DNA of 64,000 nt from JAKAGZ01 sp963772675. GTDB lineage: Bacteria > Bacteroidota > Ignavibacteria > Ignavibacteriales > Ignavibacteriaceae. The stretch is from the NCBI GenBank assembly GCA_963772675.1, contig CAVYYF010000006.1:62001-126000 (forward strand). Direction: 5' to 3'. The position numbers and the translations under genes are program-made. The number at the start of each line of letters is the position of its first letter. The first letter of the stretch is position 1. Below, piece by piece: positions 55,180 through 62,357 of this stretch. The notes below the pieces were generated by a model that saw only the letters and a program-made list of their open reading frames with translations, was not told where the DNA came from and searched no databases.

Positions 55180-56100
55180 TTAATTCATTGTTCCCAGTAA
55201 ATAAAGTACAGCCATTCTGACTGCAACACCGTTTGTCACCTGCTGTAAAATTATTTGATTTAATCCATCAGCCACAGCATTGGATAATTCAACGCCCCTG
55301 TTAATTGGTCCGGGGTGCATTATTAAAATATCTTTCCCGTTTTTCTCGAGTCTCTCTTCGGTTATTCCGAAAAACGTGGCATATTCTCTGATCGAAGGAA
55401 AATATTCGCGCGCTTTTCTTTCAAGCTGAATACGAAGGACGTTTAATACATCATTCTCCTGTATTGCTTCATCTATATCATAAATTACATCGACCCCGAG
55501 ATCGTGAATAAACCTTGGAATCATCGTAGATGGACCGCAGACTGATACTTTGGCTCCCATAGTAATCAGTCCGTAAATATTAGATAGTGCAACCCTGCTA
55601 TGCGCAATATCTCCAACTATGCATACCTTTAGTCCTTCAATTTCTCCCAGTTTTTCTTTTATTGAATACATATCAAGCAGGGCCTGCGTTGGATGTTCAT
55701 GAATTCCGTCTCCTGCATTGATAATACTTGCATCACAAATTTGTGTTAAGAATCTTGGCGTGCCCGCGGCCGAATGCCTTGCAACCACCATATCAACTTT
55801 CATAGCTTCAATATTGCGGATCGTATCCTTAAAAGTTTCTCCCTTACTTACGCTGCTACTTGAAGCAGCGAAGTTTATGGCATCAGCAGATAGTCTTTTT
55901 TCAGCCAGTTCAAAAGAAATTCTTGTACGCGTTGAATTTTCAAAAAATAAATTAACAACAGTCTTACCTTGTAAAGTCGGAACTTTTTTAATTGGCCTTT
56001 CCAGAACTTCTCTGAAAGTTTTTGTTGTCTCCAATATTAATTGAATATCTTCTTTCGGAACCCCCTGCAAACCCAGTAAATGTCGATTAGATAATGGCAT
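55180..56100 (-). CDS. pyrB: Aspartate carbamoyltransferase catalytic subunit
   Basis: The 306-residue enzyme joins carbamoyl phosphate to aspartate, the committed step of pyrimidine synthesis. Diagnostic motifs are FFENSTRTRISFELA (carbamoyl phosphate loop), ARHSAAGTP, HEHPTQALLDMYSI and MHPGPINRG. No regulatory PyrI subunit gene is adjacent, as expected for PyrR-controlled operons. It is 11 bp downstream of pyrR and 11 bp upstream of pyrC. Confidence 0.96.
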   Translation of the reverse strand: MPLSNRHLLGLQGVPKEDIQLILETTKTFREVLERPIKKVPTLQGKTVVNLFFENSTRTRISFELAEKRLSADAINFAASSSSVSKGETFKDTIRNIEAMKVDMVVARHSAAGTPRFLTQICDASIINAGDGIHEHPTQALLDMYSIKEKLGEIEGLKVCIVGDIAHSRVALSNIYGLITMGAKVSVCGPSTMIPRFIHDLGVDVIYDIDEAIQENDVLNVLRIQLERKAREYFPSIREYATFFGITEERLEKNGKDILIMHPGPINRGVELSNAVADGLNQIILQQVTNGVAVRMAVLYLLGTMN

Positions 56101-56111
56101 AATTTCCTAGA

Positions 56112-56654
56112 TTATTTTTCTGTGTCGATGAGATAAATTGCATCTTCTTCATCGATCTCACTCATTTTGACTTTTATTTCTTCATTTTGTGATGTCGGAA
56201 TATTTTTGCCGACATAATCTGCCTTAATAGGAAGCTCGCGGTGCCCCCTATCTACAAGTACTACAAATTGTATTGTGTTCGGCCGGCCAAGATCCATAAT
56301 TGCATTCAACGCAGATCTAACCGTTCTTCCTGTATATAAAACATCATCAATCAGGATTATGTTTTTTTCGGTTATATCGAAAGTAATATTAGTAACTGAA
56401 ACTTCTGGTTGTTTCAACCGTGTTCGGAAATCATCCCGGTACAGTGTAATATCCAGAACTGCAAACGGCAGTTCTATGCCTTCAATCTCTTTTATTTTTT
56501 CCTGAATTCTTTTCCCAAGGAATTCCCCTCTTGTACGCATTCCAATTAAAACTAGGTCTTTTGTACCTTTATTTTTCTCAAGAATTTCATGTGAAATCCT
56601 TGAAATAATTCTCTGGAAGCCTTCAGAATCAATAACTTTTGATTTAATGCCCAT
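56112..56654 (-). CDS. pyrR: Bifunctional pyr operon regulator / uracil phosphoribosyltransferase
   Basis: The 180-residue PyrR has the PRPP-binding motif ILIDDVLYTGRT and the N-terminal ISRISHEILEKN and GMRTRGEFLGKRIQEK regions typical of PyrR. PyrR binds pyr mRNA when UMP is high and also makes UMP from uracil and PRPP. The start is the ATG at 56654 or the in-frame TTG at 56660; AGGAGG lies 11 bp from the ATG and 5 bp from the TTG. It heads the operon, and its leader contains a PyrR-box-like hairpin over this same AGGAGG. Confidence 0.95.
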   Translation of the reverse strand: MGIKSKVIDSEGFQRIISRISHEILEKNKGTKDLVLIGMRTRGEFLGKRIQEKIKEIEGIELPFAVLDITLYRDDFRTRLKQPEVSVTNITFDITEKNIILIDDVLYTGRTVRSALNAIMDLGRPNTIQFVVLVDRGHRELPIKADYVGKNIPTSQNEEIKVKMSEIDEEDAIYLIDTEK

Positions 56655-56721
56655 ATACAAAAAATCCTCCTAGGATTGCTCCGGGGAGGTTATCTTTTAA
56701 TTTATTTAATGTCTTGTTCAT
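56644..56721 (-). CDS. Short upstream ORF overlapping the pyrR start
   Basis: A 25-codon frame begins with ATG at 56721 behind AGGAAAGG, reads MNKTLNKLKD and ends GGFFVYGH, stopping at 56644, 11 bp inside pyrR. It runs through the whole leader hairpin and the pyrR ribosome site, so its translation would open that structure and could deliver ribosomes to pyrR. It has no run of pyrimidine-specific codons. I see it only by frame and ribosome site; it could be fortuitous. Confidence 0.5.
   Translation of the reverse strand: MNKTLNKLKDNLPGAILGGFFVYGH
56665..56692 (-). promoter_or_regulatory. Candidate PyrR-binding / ribosome-site-sequestering hairpin in the pyr leader
   Basis: On the minus strand CCTCC (56689-56685) can pair with GGAGG (56670-56666), burying the pyrR AGGAGG, and a T6 run follows. 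Between them AATCCTAGGAGGAT matches the known PyrR anti-antiterminator consensus ARUCCNGNGAGGYU at all but two of its constrained positions. A short hairpin AATCC/GGATT with a 5-nt loop is the local alternative. Either attenuation or translational blocking by PyrR is plausible. Confidence 0.55.
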
Positions 56722-57032
56722 AATTCCTTTCCTATCTCTCGGGATAGATTTAAAGGTAAATTTTATTTGTACTAACATAAACCAATGTAAATGAAAAGTA
56801 AAGCACAAAACTATTTTTTTGTTTTGAATTTAATAATCAAGAAATGGGAGTGAGGACTGGACGATGAATTATCTAAACTCCAGGACATAATTTACCCATT
56901 CATTATCTGCTATTTTATTTATGGAAATTTGATTAGTATAGGAAATTCTATATTTTTAATAAAGGCCTTCCTCCCCTCCCCTAAAATAATGTTTTGTATT
57001 CCAAATATTTTTTTATAACCCTATTATTTCAC

Positions 57033-57061
57033 TTGACAAACTAAAGAAAATATATTATCTT
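57033..57061 (+). promoter_or_regulatory. Candidate sigma-70-type promoter of tetR
   Basis: TTGACA (57033-57038) is followed after 17 bp by TATCTT (57056-57061), in front of the tetR start at 57100. The candidate operator at 57063-57078 starts right after the -10 element, as expected for autorepression. Confidence 0.5.
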
Positions 57062-57062
57062 G

Positions 57063-57078
57063 GTAAGTAAGTGATTAC
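57063..57078. promoter_or_regulatory. Candidate TetR-family operator, upstream of tetR
   Basis: GTAAGTAAGTGATTAC here differs by one base from GTAAGTAAATGATTAC at 57711-57726. AAGTAA and TTACAT form an imperfect inverted repeat around a 4-bp spacer. Its position over the predicted transcription start suggests autorepression. Confidence 0.6.
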
Positions 57079-57099
57079 ATATTTATTTCAGCAAAGAAA

Positions 57100-57691
57100 A
57101 TGACAAGAGAAACAACAGATATACGGCAGGAACAGATCAAGAAAGCTGTCCTCGACATAATTGCAGACGAGGGGCTTCACAATATTTCTACCAGGAATCT
57201 TGCAAAAAAAATTGGGCTTACAGAAGGCGCTATTTTCCGGCACTTTACCACCAAGCTCGATATTATAAAAGGCATAATGGACGATGTCGAGAGCGATCTG
57301 ATCGGATCACTCAGAAATATAGTCCTAAAGCCCGATAAAGCAGAAGATAAGCTTGTTCAAATACCTTTGCCGGAATGTAAAATACCTTAAAGAGAATAGG
57401 GGTATTACAATCCTGTTGTTCTCAGAGGCAACACATCTTGGAAACAAACAGCTCAAAGAAAAATTGAATCAGATATTATCTGAGCAGAAGCAGTTCATAA
57501 TTAAGATCGTTAAAGAAGGAATAGCAGAAGGCGTTTGGGATAAAAATATTAATGCAGAAGACGTTGCTATTATTTATATGGGTATCCCTATTACGTTAAA
57601 TATTGAATTGGTACTAAACAAAAGGGACCTGAATCTGGATAATTTCTGCAAACGAATGTACACTTTAATTTCAAAGGCACTGAGTAAATAA
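57100..57691 (+). pseudogene. TetR-family regulator, interrupted by one frameshift
   Basis: The first frame (to 57390) gives the N-terminal HTH: ILDIIADEGLHNISTRNLAKKIGLTEGAIFRHFTTK. The second frame (57353-57691) gives the ligand-binding half: FKYLCRNVKYLKENRGITILLFSEATHLGN, then KIVKEGIAEGVWDKNI. They join at KAEDKLFKYLC if one T is removed from the GTT near 57359-57361; the span is one base more than a multiple of three. As it stands only a truncated 96-residue DNA-binding fragment would be made. It faces the exporter-porin-FmdE-cytochrome genes and is their likely regulator. Confidence 0.85.
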
Positions 57692-57710
57692 AAAAATTTG
57701 CCTGAGTATA

Positions 57711-57728
57711 GTAAGTAAATGATTACTT
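57711..57728. promoter_or_regulatory. Candidate TetR-family operator, upstream of the exporter operon
   Basis: AAGTAA-ATGA-TTACTT (57713-57728) is a perfect inverted repeat with a 4-bp spacer, in the 97 bp between tetR and the TauE/SafE-type gene. Its 16-bp core matches the tetR upstream site at 15 positions, which supports joint control of both units. Confidence 0.65.
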
Positions 57729-57788
57729 AATAAAAGAACTAAATAAAATGTTTGATTTACGTGATAAAGAATTTAACCAGAGGTTTAT

Positions 57789-58538
57789 ATGCTATACTTA
57801 ATTATTTCATTGATAATACTTGCTTCATCTTTCCTGTTCTCTATGCTCGGCCTGGGTGGGGCTCTTATTTATGTACCGGTTCTTAAATGGGCAGGCTTCC
57901 CTGTCAAAGAAGTTGCTATTCCATTGGCGCTTTTATTAAACGGATTGACAACGCTAATAGCATTAATCGCTTATTTCAAAAATAAATTAGTGGATGTTAA
58001 AGGCGGACTGGCAATGACGATTTCAGCTTTCTTATTTGCACCCGTTGGTGCAGTTGTTTCAGATAAATTGCCCGTTAATATTTTATTGATACTTTTTTCG
58101 GTCGCTGTTTTAGCGGCCGCCGGCAGAATGTTGTTTATGTCCAGGAAGCCGGAACCGAAAGAAATAATGTCCTTTAAGAAACGAGCAGTTATCGGAGCTA
58201 TAATCGGTGGCTTTGCAGGCTTTATGGCCGGTCTTCTTGGCATCGGAGGCGGATTTATTATGGCACCGCTTCTTATGTGGATGGGATACGAAACTAAAAA
58301 GGCAGCCGCTACTTCTGCTTTTGCCGTGACATTTTCCTCTTTCTCGGGTTTCCTTGGTCACGTCTCTCAAGGACACTTTGAAGTAACACTAACAATAATA
58401 TTATCTGCCGCTGTAATTATTGGTGCTTTGCTTGGAAGTAATTTCCTGGTTAATAAAGCAAAGACAAGCAGGGTAAAACAAATCTTTGCTGTTGTATTGT
58501 TTGCGATAGCCATCAAAATAATTATAGGGGTAATATAA
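57789..58538 (+). CDS. TSUP-family (TauE/SafE) membrane transporter
   Basis: The 249-residue protein has eight or so membrane segments in two repeated halves, marked by LGLGGALIYVPVLKWAG and LGIGGGFIMAPLLMWMG. The family exports sulfite, sulfonates, sulfoacetate or related anions. An AGAGG site lies before the ATG. Its stop overlaps the ATG of the porin frame (TAATG at 58536-58540), so it leads a four-gene unit with the porin, FmdE and octaheme cytochrome. With an octaheme protein downstream, sulfur or nitrogen oxyanion export is plausible but not shown. Confidence 0.9.
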   Translation: MLYLIISLIILASSFLFSMLGLGGALIYVPVLKWAGFPVKEVAIPLALLLNGLTTLIALIAYFKNKLVDVKGGLAMTISAFLFAPVGAVVSDKLPVNILLILFSVAVLAAAGRMLFMSRKPEPKEIMSFKKRAVIGAIIGGFAGFMAGLLGIGGGFIMAPLLMWMGYETKKAAATSAFAVTFSSFSGFLGHVSQGHFEVTLTIILSAAVIIGALLGSNFLVNKAKTSRVKQIFAVVLFAIAIKIIIGVI

Positions 58539-58625
58539 TGTTTACGGGAAAATTTACATTGTCAAAAATTAGAAATCATAATCCTTTCAGTCGTTACATT
58601 ATTTGTATGCATTAATTTCAGCGTA

Positions 58626-59564
58626 ATGGCTCAGCAAAAAATTGATTGGAATGGATATCTCCAATACCGATTTTCGGATAACTATCTCGATCGATCCAAT
58701 TTTTCTGTAAGAAGAGCAAAGTTCTGGGTAAATGGAATACTGCCTGATAATAACGGAAACTGGAGCTATAAAATACAAGCTAATTTTCTCCAGCAGGTTA
58801 AATATCAACTTTTGCTACAGGATATTTTAGTCCGTTATAAAATAAAAGGCTTTGAAGTTACTGCCGGTCAGTTTGTATTGGATTACGGTCTACAGAGAAA
58901 ACAGCCTGACTATGAAATCCCTCTCAACGAAAGAGCCAATGTTATAAATGCTCTTGTTCCCGGTGCCGAAACAATGGCGAGAGATATTGGTGTTGAGTTA
59001 AAGCTGGATAAAAAAAATACGGGTTCATTCAGTCTTGGATTTTTTAACGGGAACGGTGCGAACAATATTACGAACCAAAGAAATTTTCTTTTCGTAAACC
59101 GTGGCAGATTTCTTCTTCTGAACAATTCAGAATCGCAATTGGAAATGGGATACAATCTTTCTTATCGCAATGCTCATAATCTTGAGTTCAATAAAATTTT
59201 CGGTAGTAACTCTATTTTTACAGGTAACGATTTCCGCTTTGGTTTTGAAGGAAAGTTAAACGTAGGGCATCTTGAATTACAATCGGAATATCTCGAAGCT
59301 CATTTGGGAAATCAAAAGGCCTACGGTTTTTATGCAATTGCAGATTATAAATTTGCTGAAAAAAATATAGTCACCCTTTCAGTCAAACAGCTTAATGACT
59401 TAAATCCTTCAACTATTGATAACACCTGGTACATCATCGGATATTCTTATCTCGTAAAAGGAAACAATATTAAGCTTTCTATAGATAATAGCTTTCAGTT
59501 TACTTCATATAAAACTAATTCATTAACAACATTACAAGTACAATATTTTTTCAATCAAAAATAA
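58626..59564 (+). CDS. Phosphate-selective-porin-like outer membrane protein; signal peptide in another frame
   Basis: The 312-residue barrel protein shows NGYLQYRFSDNY, RRAKFWVNG, VTAGQFVLDYGLQ, GVELKLDKKNTGSFSLGFFNGNG and alternating hydrophobic strands ending in VQYFFNQK, the OprP/OprO-like pattern. It lacks a signal peptide as written. Upstream, the ATG at 58538 (overlapping the exporter stop) opens a frame that stops at 58613-58615; dropping one A from the A5 run (58564-58568) gives MFTGKFTLSKLEIIILSVVTL..., a good signal peptide reading into MAQQKIDWNG. It probably lets the system's anion across the outer membrane. Confidence 0.85.
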   Translation: MAQQKIDWNGYLQYRFSDNYLDRSNFSVRRAKFWVNGILPDNNGNWSYKIQANFLQQVKYQLLLQDILVRYKIKGFEVTAGQFVLDYGLQRKQPDYEIPLNERANVINALVPGAETMARDIGVELKLDKKNTGSFSLGFFNGNGANNITNQRNFLFVNRGRFLLLNNSESQLEMGYNLSYRNAHNLEFNKIFGSNSIFTGNDFRFGFEGKLNVGHLELQSEYLEAHLGNQKAYGFYAIADYKFAEKNIVTLSVKQLNDLNPSTIDNTWYIIGYSYLVKGNNIKLSIDNSFQFTSYKTNSLTTLQVQYFFNQK

Positions 59565-59575
59565 GGATGGTTAAA

Positions 59576-60205
59576 ATGACAAATATTAATCCACAAGAAT
59601 GGTTAGAGTTCGGACAAAAATTTCACGGTCACAAATGCCCCGCAATGCCGCTAGGTCTAAGAGTAGGCGCAGCAGCAATGAATAAACTCGGTGTTGACAG
59701 AGCCAAAGACGGACAGATAGTCGCGTTCGTAGATCTTGGCGAGGACCATTGCGCAACTTGTTTTGCAGACGGACTTCAAGTAATTATGGGAACAACATTC
59801 GGTAAAGGCAACATTAAAAAAACACACAAAGGTAAATGGGCAGTTACACTTGTTGATAAAGCCACAGGCAAAGCTGTCCGCGTAACGCCAAAAGCAGAAG
59901 CAATGCTTGCAAACAAACAAACTCCTTTCTTCAAAGACTACAGGGAGAAAGGCATACCAGCAAGCAAAGTTCCCCCAGAGGTTGTTGATCCTTTGGTTAC
60001 AAAAGTAATGAACGCACCGCAGGAAATGTTGTTAAATATTTCTGATGTGTTTGATTATGATTTGCACGAAGCGCCCCACAGCTTCAACAGTTTTGTTTGT
60101 GAAGAGTGTGGTGAAATGACAGTGGAAGGTTACGGAAGAATTAAAGACGGCAGGCATGTTTGTATTGACTGTGCCGCTAAGTCCGAAATTATTGAATTAG
60201 CTTAA
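59576..60205 (+). CDS. FmdE-family protein with C-terminal zinc ribbon
   Basis: The 209-residue protein belongs to the formylmethanofuran dehydrogenase subunit E-like family: FGQKFHGHKCPAMPLGLRVG, a DHCATCFADGLQV segment with Cys residues, and a C-terminal CEECGEMTVEGYGRIKDGRHVCIDCA zinc ribbon. Bacterial FmdE-like proteins are redox-associated and often sit beside molybdenum or heme enzymes, but are not proven catalysts. I start at 59576 (AAGGA before it), not at the ATG at 59567. It is sandwiched between the porin and cytochrome genes, so a maturation or electron-transfer role for the cytochrome is likely. Confidence 0.85.
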   Translation: MTNINPQEWLEFGQKFHGHKCPAMPLGLRVGAAAMNKLGVDRAKDGQIVAFVDLGEDHCATCFADGLQVIMGTTFGKGNIKKTHKGKWAVTLVDKATGKAVRVTPKAEAMLANKQTPFFKDYREKGIPASKVPPEVVDPLVTKVMNAPQEMLLNISDVFDYDLHEAPHSFNSFVCEECGEMTVEGYGRIKDGRHVCIDCAAKSEIIELA

Positions 60206-60234
60206 GATAATAAGTCGGAAATAGGAGAAAAGAA

Positions 60235-61728
60235 ATGAAGAATTATAATTTTATTCTCACAATTTTGTTATTATTGAGCGGATTTACCTATGCTCAGCAA
60301 AATACAGGCTTGCTCAATAAATGGGTGCATCCGGGAAATGATGCAATTAAAGAAAACGGATACCAAGGAGCCCAGACATGTACTATGTGTCATAACGATG
60401 CATTAGATGAAATCACTCACACGGTTCACTGGAACGTTGCATCTCCGATAAGAAATGTTCAGGGACTGCCGGACAGCTCATGGTGGGGAATGGTAAACAG
60501 GGAATGCGCTTTAGCTGGTTCATCCGCTCCATCAAATTGGACAGCGGCAACTAATGGAAAATTTAGTGTACAATCAGCAGGTTGCGGTTTATGCCACATA
60601 GGTTCGTTAACTTCGCCGCCGATGCCCGGTAAAAATGTTACTGAATCAGAAAAGAATACAGTAGACTGCCTTGTTTGTCATGCAGAAAATTACGACTGGA
60701 GCAAAAGGGCAACATTGATAAAAGATTCGACAGGATTACATTGGGGTGAAGATATGTCGATGAAAGCGGCTCTTAGCATTACCAAAACACCAACCAACAA
60801 AGCTTGCCTTAGATGTCATGAACATTCTTTTTCAAATGATTACAAGAGAGGCACGCCTTATACTTCCGAGAATGATGTACATGCAAAATTTGGTCTCCAG
60901 TGCACTACCTGTCATATCACCGAACATCATAAGATTGCTAAAGGAATGAATGAATCTGATATGGTTGCAAACGATCTTCCTGATGTTCCGGTCACCTGTT
61001 CAAATTGCCACGGCGACAAACCACATCAGGGTAGTATAGGAAAAATCCTTAATAAACATATTGATAAGATTGCCTGTCAGACCTGCCATATACCTAAAGT
61101 TAGTGGTATAGTATTCGAAAATTGGGGCAAACCGGTTAAAGACAATATTAATGGAAAATATAGTGAACTCTCGAAGTATGACAAGATACCCTCCAATCCA
61201 AATCTGTATGTTCCAACCGACAAAATAAAAATGGGTTATCCAACATATATATGGAGAGTACCCAATACTAAAGAACAAAAAAATGCACAGAACTGGATGG
61301 CATTTGGAACAGCAAACATTAATACTCAGGGTGCTAAAATCTTCCCTGTTAGAACGTTGACTCAGGTAATGCTCTTTGACAAAAAGCTTAAAATGTGGCA
61401 GGCACCTGGCATGGCGTTTCTTAAAAGTGATCCGAAGATGGCAGAATTTCCATTACTTCTCGCCCCTAATAGAGAAGTTTACAATAAAACCGGAGATGTG
61501 AAAAAGGCAATTGATGCTGGTATGAAACCATACGAAAAAATGGGATTCAAATGGAGCGGTGAATGGATGGCCATGCAGGTTCCTGGTTCTTCATATATTT
61601 CTGTTAATCATGGAATAAAGAGAGAAGGATTATATTGCAACTCATGCCATTCTAAAGACGGTGAAATGGATTTCAAAGCTTTAGGTTACACAGAGCATCA
61701 GGTGAAGATGCTTGAGAAAAAGAAATAA
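60235..61728 (+). CDS. Octaheme c-type cytochrome, tetrathionate-reductase-like
   Basis: The 497-residue protein has a signal peptide (FILTILLLLSGFTYAQ) and exactly eight CxxCH heme motifs: CTMCH, CGLCH, CLVCH, CLRCH, CTTCH, CSNCH, CQTCH and CNSCH. The heme count and spacing, with a long C-terminal domain before the last motif, resemble the octaheme tetrathionate reductase (OTR) family, whose members also reduce nitrite and hydroxylamine. It acts in the periplasm as a terminal reductase or electron carrier. It is the last gene of the TSUP-porin-FmdE unit, and a GGAG site precedes it. Confidence 0.92.
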   Translation: MKNYNFILTILLLLSGFTYAQQNTGLLNKWVHPGNDAIKENGYQGAQTCTMCHNDALDEITHTVHWNVASPIRNVQGLPDSSWWGMVNRECALAGSSAPSNWTAATNGKFSVQSAGCGLCHIGSLTSPPMPGKNVTESEKNTVDCLVCHAENYDWSKRATLIKDSTGLHWGEDMSMKAALSITKTPTNKACLRCHEHSFSNDYKRGTPYTSENDVHAKFGLQCTTCHITEHHKIAKGMNESDMVANDLPDVPVTCSNCHGDKPHQGSIGKILNKHIDKIACQTCHIPKVSGIVFENWGKPVKDNINGKYSELSKYDKIPSNPNLYVPTDKIKMGYPTYIWRVPNTKEQKNAQNWMAFGTANINTQGAKIFPVRTLTQVMLFDKKLKMWQAPGMAFLKSDPKMAEFPLLLAPNREVYNKTGDVKKAIDAGMKPYEKMGFKWSGEWMAMQVPGSSYISVNHGIKREGLYCNSCHSKDGEMDFKALGYTEHQVKMLEKKK

Positions 61729-61805
61729 TTCACTCCGTGAAGGATAGTGAACAGATATATTTATATGATGAAGCTTTGAAGTAGACTCAGACAGGCGGGG
61801 CAACC

Positions 61806-61840
61806 CTAAAGGGAAGAATTGTCTAATTACTTCCCTTTAG
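61806..61840 (+). terminator. Hairpin downstream of the octaheme cytochrome gene
   Basis: CTAAAGGGAAG (61806-61816) and CTTCCCTTTAG (61830-61840) form a perfect 11-bp stem with a 13-nt loop, about 80 bp after the cytochrome stop. There is no T-run beyond the stem. A second GC-rich stem lies at 61860-61885 (GCGGCG/CGCCGC) before the tRNA. Either could end the operon. Confidence 0.5.
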
Positions 61841-61937
61841 AGCTAAAGGTGATATGTTTGCGGCGCTGATGTACATCTTCGCCGCCTATTTGTATTATAG
61901 AAACAGTAACACTAAATTTGTGCGGTAATATTTCTTT

Positions 61938-62012
61938 CGGGGTGTAGCGCAGCCCGGTTAGCGCGCTTCGTTCGGGACGAAGAGGTCCCCGGTTCGAATC
62001 CGGGCACCCCGA
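61938..62012 (+). tRNA. tRNA-Pro (anticodon CGG)
   Basis: The cloverleaf folds completely: acceptor CGGGGTG/CACCCCG, a D-arm in GCGCAGCCCGGTTAGCGC, anticodon stem CTTCG/CGAAG around loop TTCGGGA (CGG at positions 34-36), variable AGGTC and T-arm CCCGG/CCGGG with TTCGAAT. Discriminator A follows, and CCA is not encoded. It reads proline codon CCG. Confidence 0.95.
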
Positions 62013-62016
62013 CTAA

Positions 62017-62250
62017 ATGTTTAAGGTATATATTCTTCAAAGCATTAAAAATGATCGTTATTACTTAGGCCATACAAACAATCTGGATAGAAGGCTTGCT
62101 GAACATAATAATGGGTTTAGCTCTTCAACAAAGGCTGGCATTCCCTGGAAAATTATTTGGACGGAAAATTGTTATACGAGAAGTGATGCAATGAAATTGG
62201 AGAACAAAATAAAAGGCAGAGGAACAAAACGTTTTTTGAACGAAGAATAA
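62017..62250 (+). CDS. GIY-YIG endonuclease-superfamily small protein
   Basis: The 77-residue protein is a bare GIY-YIG domain: VYILQ and YYLGHT (the GIY and YIG strands), LDRRLAEHN with the conserved Arg, and AMKLENKIKG with the metal-binding Glu. Single-domain UPF0213-type proteins of this length are common and their substrate is unsettled. The ATG lies only 4 bp after the tRNA-Pro gene, so it is probably cotranscribed with it and released by tRNA 3' processing. No ribosome site is visible, fitting that processed leaderless start. See the surrounding micro-element. Confidence 0.88.
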   Translation: MFKVYILQSIKNDRYYLGHTNNLDRRLAEHNNGFSSSTKAGIPWKIIWTENCYTRSDAMKLENKIKGRGTKRFLNEE

Positions 62251-62265
62251 ATTATAACAGGTTAG

Positions 62266-62286
62266 CTTCCCGCCTCCGGCGGGAAG
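62266..62286 (+). terminator. Hairpin terminator of the GIY-YIG gene
   Basis: CTTCCCGCC (62266-62274) pairs perfectly with GGCGGGAAG (62278-62286) around a TCC loop, 15 bp after the stop codon. No T-run follows, so it may be a stability or processing stem. Confidence 0.6.
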
Positions 62287-62336
62287 GTCGGGAGTTCTCA
62301 CGTAGTGATTCCTTCGGAAGAATCTCCCCACCCCGA
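62285..62336 (+). other. Partial tRNA 3' half with an interrupted T-loop
   Basis: AGGTC (62285-62289) equals the tRNA-Pro variable loop; GGGAG (62290-62294) and CTCCC (62324-62328) form a T-stem; TTC and GAAT would make a normal 7-nt TTCGAAT T-loop; CACCCCG plus A repeats the acceptor strand. The loop is split exactly by 22 bp (62298-62319) made of two tiny hairpins, TCAC/GTGA and TTCC/GGAA. The T-stem differs from tRNA-Pro, so the copy came from another tRNA or has drifted. Confidence 0.6.
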
Positions 62337-62357
62337 CTAAAAATTAAGGAATAAGTT

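Larger units (their letters stand above)
56722..57099. other. Divergent promoter region between pyr operon and tetR
   Basis: The gap holds the pyr leader upstream of the short ORF, including a small hairpin (CTATC...GATAG, 56732-56747), and, on the plus strand, the tetR promoter and operator. No other coding potential is evident. The middle (56780-57000) is AT-rich without recognisable structure. Confidence 0.6.
62013..62341 (+). mobile_element. tRNA-associated GIY-YIG micro-element flanked by a 13-bp direct repeat
   Basis: CACCCCGACTAAA occurs at 62005-62017 (the tRNA-Pro 3' end and 5 bases beyond) and again at 62329-62341. Between them lies only the GIY-YIG gene, its hairpin terminator and a second copy of a tRNA 3' half. 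The arrangement is that of a small element inserted at, or carrying a copy of, the tRNA 3' end. There is no integrase. The boundaries are approximate. Confidence 0.55.

Noticed and set aside
57353..57390. Two genuine overlapping genes at tetR
   Set aside because: Both halves are parts of one TetR fold, with only the DNA-binding part in the first and only the ligand part in the second.
61860..61885. Small RNA or riboswitch upstream of tRNA-Pro
   Set aside because: Only a simple GC stem is seen; there is no conserved riboswitch core.
61938..62341. Prophage or integrative element at tRNA-Pro
   Set aside because: There is no integrase, phage gene or plasmid gene nearby; only the GIY-YIG unit lies between the repeats.
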